From Flagellimonas meridianipacifica (GTDB lineage: Bacteria; Bacteroidota; Bacteroidia; Flavobacteriales; Flavobacteriaceae), in assembly GCF_003001695.1 (NCBI RefSeq), contig NZ_PVYX01000002.1:744001-808000 (forward strand): 64,000 bases of DNA, in the 5' to 3' direction. The position numbers and the translations under genes are program-made. Positions 60,709 to 64,000 of the stretch are shown here, one piece after another. How positions within the stretch are numbered: the first letter of the stretch is position 1; each line of letters opens with the position of its first letter. The notes beneath the pieces are model-generated. The model was not told where the DNA came from, ran no database searches, and saw nothing but the letters and a program-made list of their open reading frames with translations.

Positions 60709-63561
60709 ATGCCCAAAAGAAAAGATCTCAAGTCCATTTTGATTATAGGTTCAGGTCCAATTATTATCGGACAAGCCTGCGAGTTTGATTATTCAGGAAG
60801 CCAAGCGTTACGTTCTCTGCGTGAAGATGGTATAGAAACCATTCTGATAAACAGTAATCCGGCCACGATTATGACGGACCCCTCAATGGCGGACCATGTA
60901 TATCTGAAACCTCTAAATACAAAATCAATTATTGAGATTTTAAAGAAGCATCCCAATATAGATGCCGTATTGCCCACTATGGGAGGGCAGACCGCATTGA
61001 ATTTATGTATTGAAGCGGACGAGAAAGGAATCTGGGAGGATTTTGAGGTTGAAATTATAGGTGTTGATATTGATGCCATCAACATTACGGAGGACCGTGA
61101 GAAGTTTAGAGAGTTGATGTTGAAAATTGGAATTGGTATGCCTCCACAAGCTTCTGCTACTTCTTTCTTGAAAGGGAAGGAGATTGCTCAGGAATTTGGT
61201 TTCCCATTGGTGATTAGAGCCTCATTTACTCTGGGAGGTGCCGGGGCTTCCATTGTGCATGACCCCGACAAGTTCGACAATCAATTAAGCCACGCCCTTG
61301 AGGTTTCGCCCATCCACGAGGTGATGATAGATAAGGCTTTGATGGGGTGGAAAGAATATGAGCTGGAATTACTTCGAGATAAGAATGATAATGTAGTGAT
61401 TATCTGTACCATTGAAAATATGGACCCTATGGGTATTCATACCGGAGATTCCATTACAGTGGCACCAGCAATGACCCTATCCGACAGAACATTCCAACGT
61501 ATGCGGGATATGGCCATCCATATGATGCGCAGTATTGGAGATTTTGCAGGAGGATGTAATGTTCAGTTTGCGGTGAGTCCGGATGAAAAAGAGGATATTA
61601 TCGCGATTGAAATTAATCCAAGGGTTTCCCGTTCTTCGGCCTTAGCATCCAAAGCGACTGGATACCCTATTGCAAAGATTGCTGCAAAACTGGCCATAGG
61701 GTATACTTTGGATGAGCTGCAAAATCAAATCACAAAGTCTACATCCGCCCTTTTTGAACCTACTTTAGATTACGTTATCGTGAAGATTCCAAGATGGAAC
61801 TTTGATAAGTTTGAAGGTTCGGACAGAACATTGGGACTGCAGATGAAATCGGTAGGTGAGGTAATGGGTATAGGACGTTCTTTCCAAGAGGCTTTGCACA
61901 AGGCCACTCAATCACTTGAAATTAAGCGAAATGGACTTGGTGCCGATGGAAAAGGATACACGGATTATGATAAAATTATTCACAAGCTAAAAGTCCCAAG
62001 CTGGGACCGGGTTTTTGTGCTATATGATGCCATTCAGTTGGGCATACCATTAAAGACCATTCACGATATTACCAAAATAGATATGTGGTTCCTAAAACAA
62101 TACGAGGAATTACACTACTTGGAGAAGGAAATATCTAAATATACTGTTGAAACCCTTTCCAAATCGCTATTACTTGAAGCCAAGCAAAAGGGATTTGCAG
62201 ATAGACAAATTGCACATATGCTGGATTGCTATGAAAGTGAGGTGCATAAGAAAAGAACGAATCTGGGGATAAATAGAGTATACAAATTGGTGGATACTTG
62301 TGCTGCTGAATTTAAGGCGGTTACTCCTTACTATTATTCCACTTTTGAAGAAGAGATAGAAAGACCGGACGGAACACGATATGTTGCCAATGATAGCGAG
62401 GTGACCGACCGTAAGAAAATTGTAGTGTTGGGTTCAGGACCCAATAGAATAGGGCAGGGGATTGAGTTCGATTATTGCTGTGTTCACGGAGTTTTGGCCG
62501 CGGCTGAATGTGGTTACGAGACCATTATGATCAATTGTAACCCGGAAACGGTATCCACGGACTTTGATACTGCTGACAAACTATATTTTGAACCGGTTTT
62601 CTGGGAACACATTTACGATATCATCCTTCATGAAAAACCAGAAGGGGTTATTGTTCAATTGGGTGGACAGACAGCATTGAAACTTGCTGAAAAATTGGAT
62701 AAGTATGGCATCAATATCATAGGGACCAGTTTTAAGTCTTTGGATTTAGCAGAGGATAGGGGGAGTTTCTCTACACTTCTAAAGGAAAATAACATTCCAT
62801 ATCCCAGGTTTGGAGTAGCCGAAACTGCTGATGAGGCCTTGGAATTGGCGGAGGAATTGAATTTCCCGCTCTTGGTAAGACCTTCTTATGTATTAGGTGG
62901 CCAAGGGATGAAGATTGTCATTAATAAGGAAGAATTGGAAGCGCATGTTGTAGATTTATTGCGTAAGATTCCAAACAACAAGTTATTGTTGGACCATTAT
63001 TTGGATGGGGCTATTGAAGCAGAGGCCGATGCTATTTGTGATGGGGACGAAGTGAAGATTATTGGTATTATGGAGCACATAGAACCTTGTGGAATCCACT
63101 CAGGGGACTCCAATGCCACTTTACCCCCGTTCAACTTAGGCGAATTTGTAATGCAACAGATTAAGGACCATACGCATAAAATCGCTTTGGCCCTCAATAC
63201 TGTGGGATTGATAAACATCCAATTTGCTGTAAAAGATGATACGGTTTACATAATTGAGGCAAATCCAAGAGCCTCCAGAACGGTTCCTTTTATTGCAAAG
63301 GCATATGGTGAACCTTACGTGAACTTCGCCACAAAAGTGATGTTGGGTGAAAAGAAAATCAAGGATTTTGATTTCAATCCACACCTGGAAGGTTACGCCA
63401 TTAAACAACCTGTATTCTCTTTCAACAAATTCCCAAATGTGAATAAAAATCTGGGACCTGAGATGAAGAGCACAGGGGAAAGCATTCTCTTTATTGACAG
63501 CTTAAAAGACGACGATTTCTATAATCTGTATTCAAGAAGGAAAATGTACTTGAGTAAATAG
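60709..63561 (+). CDS. carB: Carbamoyl-phosphate synthase large subunit without allosteric domain
   Basis: The 950-residue enzyme makes carbamoyl phosphate from ammonia, bicarbonate and two ATP for arginine and pyrimidine synthesis, using the glutaminase CarA, not found here. Two ATP-grasp halves are seen: IIGSGPIIIGQACEFDYSG and FPLVIRASFTLGGAGASIV in the first, VLGSGPNRIGQGIEFDYCC and FPLLVRPSYVLGGQGMKI in the second, with an oligomerisation region between. The chain ends soon after the second ATP-grasp (KSTGESILFI). The roughly 120-residue MGS-like allosteric domain of the about 1073-residue Escherichia coli enzyme is therefore absent and UMP/ornithine control should differ. It converges with the DUF2306 gene 5 bp away. 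Confidence 0.95.
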   Translation: MPKRKDLKSILIIGSGPIIIGQACEFDYSGSQALRSLREDGIETILINSNPATIMTDPSMADHVYLKPLNTKSIIEILKKHPNIDAVLPTMGGQTALNLCIEADEKGIWEDFEVEIIGVDIDAINITEDREKFRELMLKIGIGMPPQASATSFLKGKEIAQEFGFPLVIRASFTLGGAGASIVHDPDKFDNQLSHALEVSPIHEVMIDKALMGWKEYELELLRDKNDNVVIICTIENMDPMGIHTGDSITVAPAMTLSDRTFQRMRDMAIHMMRSIGDFAGGCNVQFAVSPDEKEDIIAIEINPRVSRSSALASKATGYPIAKIAAKLAIGYTLDELQNQITKSTSALFEPTLDYVIVKIPRWNFDKFEGSDRTLGLQMKSVGEVMGIGRSFQEALHKATQSLEIKRNGLGADGKGYTDYDKIIHKLKVPSWDRVFVLYDAIQLGIPLKTIHDITKIDMWFLKQYEELHYLEKEISKYTVETLSKSLLLEAKQKGFADRQIAHMLDCYESEVHKKRTNLGINRVYKLVDTCAAEFKAVTPYYYSTFEEEIERPDGTRYVANDSEVTDRKKIVVLGSGPNRIGQGIEFDYCCVHGVLAAAECGYETIMINCNPETVSTDFDTADKLYFEPVFWEHIYDIILHEKPEGVIVQLGGQTALKLAEKLDKYGINIIGTSFKSLDLAEDRGSFSTLLKENNIPYPRFGVAETADEALELAEELNFPLLVRPSYVLGGQGMKIVINKEELEAHVVDLLRKIPNNKLLLDHYLDGAIEAEADAICDGDEVKIIGIMEHIEPCGIHSGDSNATLPPFNLGEFVMQQIKDHTHKIALALNTVGLINIQFAVKDDTVYIIEANPRASRTVPFIAKAYGEPYVNFATKVMLGEKKIKDFDFNPHLEGYAIKQPVFSFNKFPNVNKNLGPEMKSTGESILFIDSLKDDDFYNLYSRRKMYLSK

Positions 63562-63566
63562 CTCGC

Positions 63567-64000
63567 TTAACTTAGTCTGGGTAACCACATGCCCATGGTA
63601 GCAGCAAATGTACCTACAATTGTTATCAAGGTACATAGCAGAATAATAAGGGCAGTGGCAATTTGCATACTAGGTTTTTTCGTTTTCTTGGAGCGAATAT
63701 ACATCTCGGCGATGGCCAAGGGAATCAAATATTGACCAAATCCTAAGAAAACTAGAAATGGGCCTCTGAAGGTTACGGGGTCAAAACCTACTGGACCATT
63801 GTTTACCAAAAGCCAAAACATAAGCCCAATTCTAAAAAACCACACACCACCCATCGCAAGAAATAATCGTAGTACCCATTCACTATGCGATACAAAGTTT
63901 TTTTGGAGGGCCCGTTTTATGGCCAAATAAGCAAAAAGTAGGATTAATACGCCATTGAGACTTACACTTATGTCTCCAACAATACCACTTATAGTGCCTT
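63567..64000 (-). CDS. DUF2306-like membrane protein, 5' end outside window
   Basis: The minus-strand frame is open from 63567 to the window edge, giving at least 144 residues. It contains four or more membrane segments (LNGVLILLFAYL, LRLFLAMGGVWFFRIGLMFWLL, FLVFLGFGQYLIPLAIAEMYI, IATALIILLCTLITIVGTFAA). The pattern of loops and the SEWVLRLFLAMGGVWFFRIG segment fit the C-terminal part of DUF2306 inner-membrane proteins, function unknown. The true start is beyond 64000; an internal TTG at 63926 is not a credible start because the frame continues with membrane-type sequence upstream. Confidence 0.7.
   Translation of the reverse strand, partial: GTISGIVGDISVSLNGVLILLFAYLAIKRALQKNFVSHSEWVLRLFLAMGGVWFFRIGLMFWLLVNNGPVGFDPVTFRGPFLVFLGFGQYLIPLAIAEMYIRSKKTKKPSMQIATALIILLCTLITIVGTFAATMGMWLPRLS

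Noticed and set aside
1..64000. Mobile elements, CRISPR arrays, tRNA or rRNA genes, prophage
   Set aside because: No transposase, integrase, spaced repeats, terminal inverted repeats or structured RNA genes were recognised on either strand.

Overview
The window is a piece of a Bacteroidota chromosome, most probably from a marine Flavobacteriaceae species. The evidence is moderate to low GC, many secreted proteins with short signal peptides ending in AQ or a lipobox, families typical of flavobacteria (DUF2490, DUF4199, DUF6263, DUF6515-like, GlmU-like nucleotidyltransferase, VPS10/sortilin-like propellers), and promoters of the TTTG-N19-TAnnTTTG type before ribosomal protein genes. The genus cannot be settled from this stretch. 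I see no insertion sequence, prophage, CRISPR array, tRNA or rRNA. It reads as core and shell chromosome.

Positions 1-8351 (minus strand) hold the start of an exported manganese-type superoxide dismutase, then a tightly coupled five-gene chain: sortilin-like propeller, S9 peptidase, DUF2490 barrel, hydrolase-OsmC fusion and a YdeI-like protein. Positions 8511-10306 (plus) hold a small membrane protein and an MFS transporter. Positions 10393-24561 (minus) hold a run in which twelve genes, from the trehalose synthase/phosphatase to a WYL regulator, are separated by at most 19 bp or overlap. It contains a propeller-NTF2 fusion, a TMEM175-type channel, M28, M1 and M20 peptidases, an arginase-family protein, a nitrilase, a zinc alcohol dehydrogenase, a BtuF-like binding protein and a second YdeI-like protein. 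A GH15 glycosidase is divergent from the trehalose gene.

Positions 26456-37067 hold a PLP decarboxylase, a secreted protein of unknown function, and a fatty acid beta-oxidation locus: a MarR regulator followed by fadN, fadA and fadE, plus a separate acyl-CoA ligase. A perfect 30-bp palindrome lies just upstream of marR. Positions 37161-50715 (mostly minus) carry purL, an RsmB-type RNA methyltransferase, a Ycf48-like lipoprotein, an ECF sigma / membrane anti-sigma-like / Spy-like sensor trio downstream of an MsbA-type ABC exporter and a phosphohexomutase, a glycosyltransferase and a DUF4199 protein. Positions 50872-64000 carry ribosomal proteins L31 (type B) and L34, a GlmU-like protein, an SMP-30-like protein, a Crp/Fnr regulator, mtaB, a lytic transglycosylase, an FkbM methyltransferase, carB and a truncated DUF2306 membrane protein.

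No clearly new multi-gene defence or mobile system is visible. The most notable points are the MarR palindrome, three neighbouring metallohydrolases (M28, M20, arginase family) that each lack the usual first metal-binding histidine, a propeller-NTF2-NTF2 fusion translationally coupled to trehalose synthesis, a CarB without its allosteric domain, and a palindrome with repeated TTAACAAA half-sites next to a possible 47-residue gene upstream of the FkbM gene.
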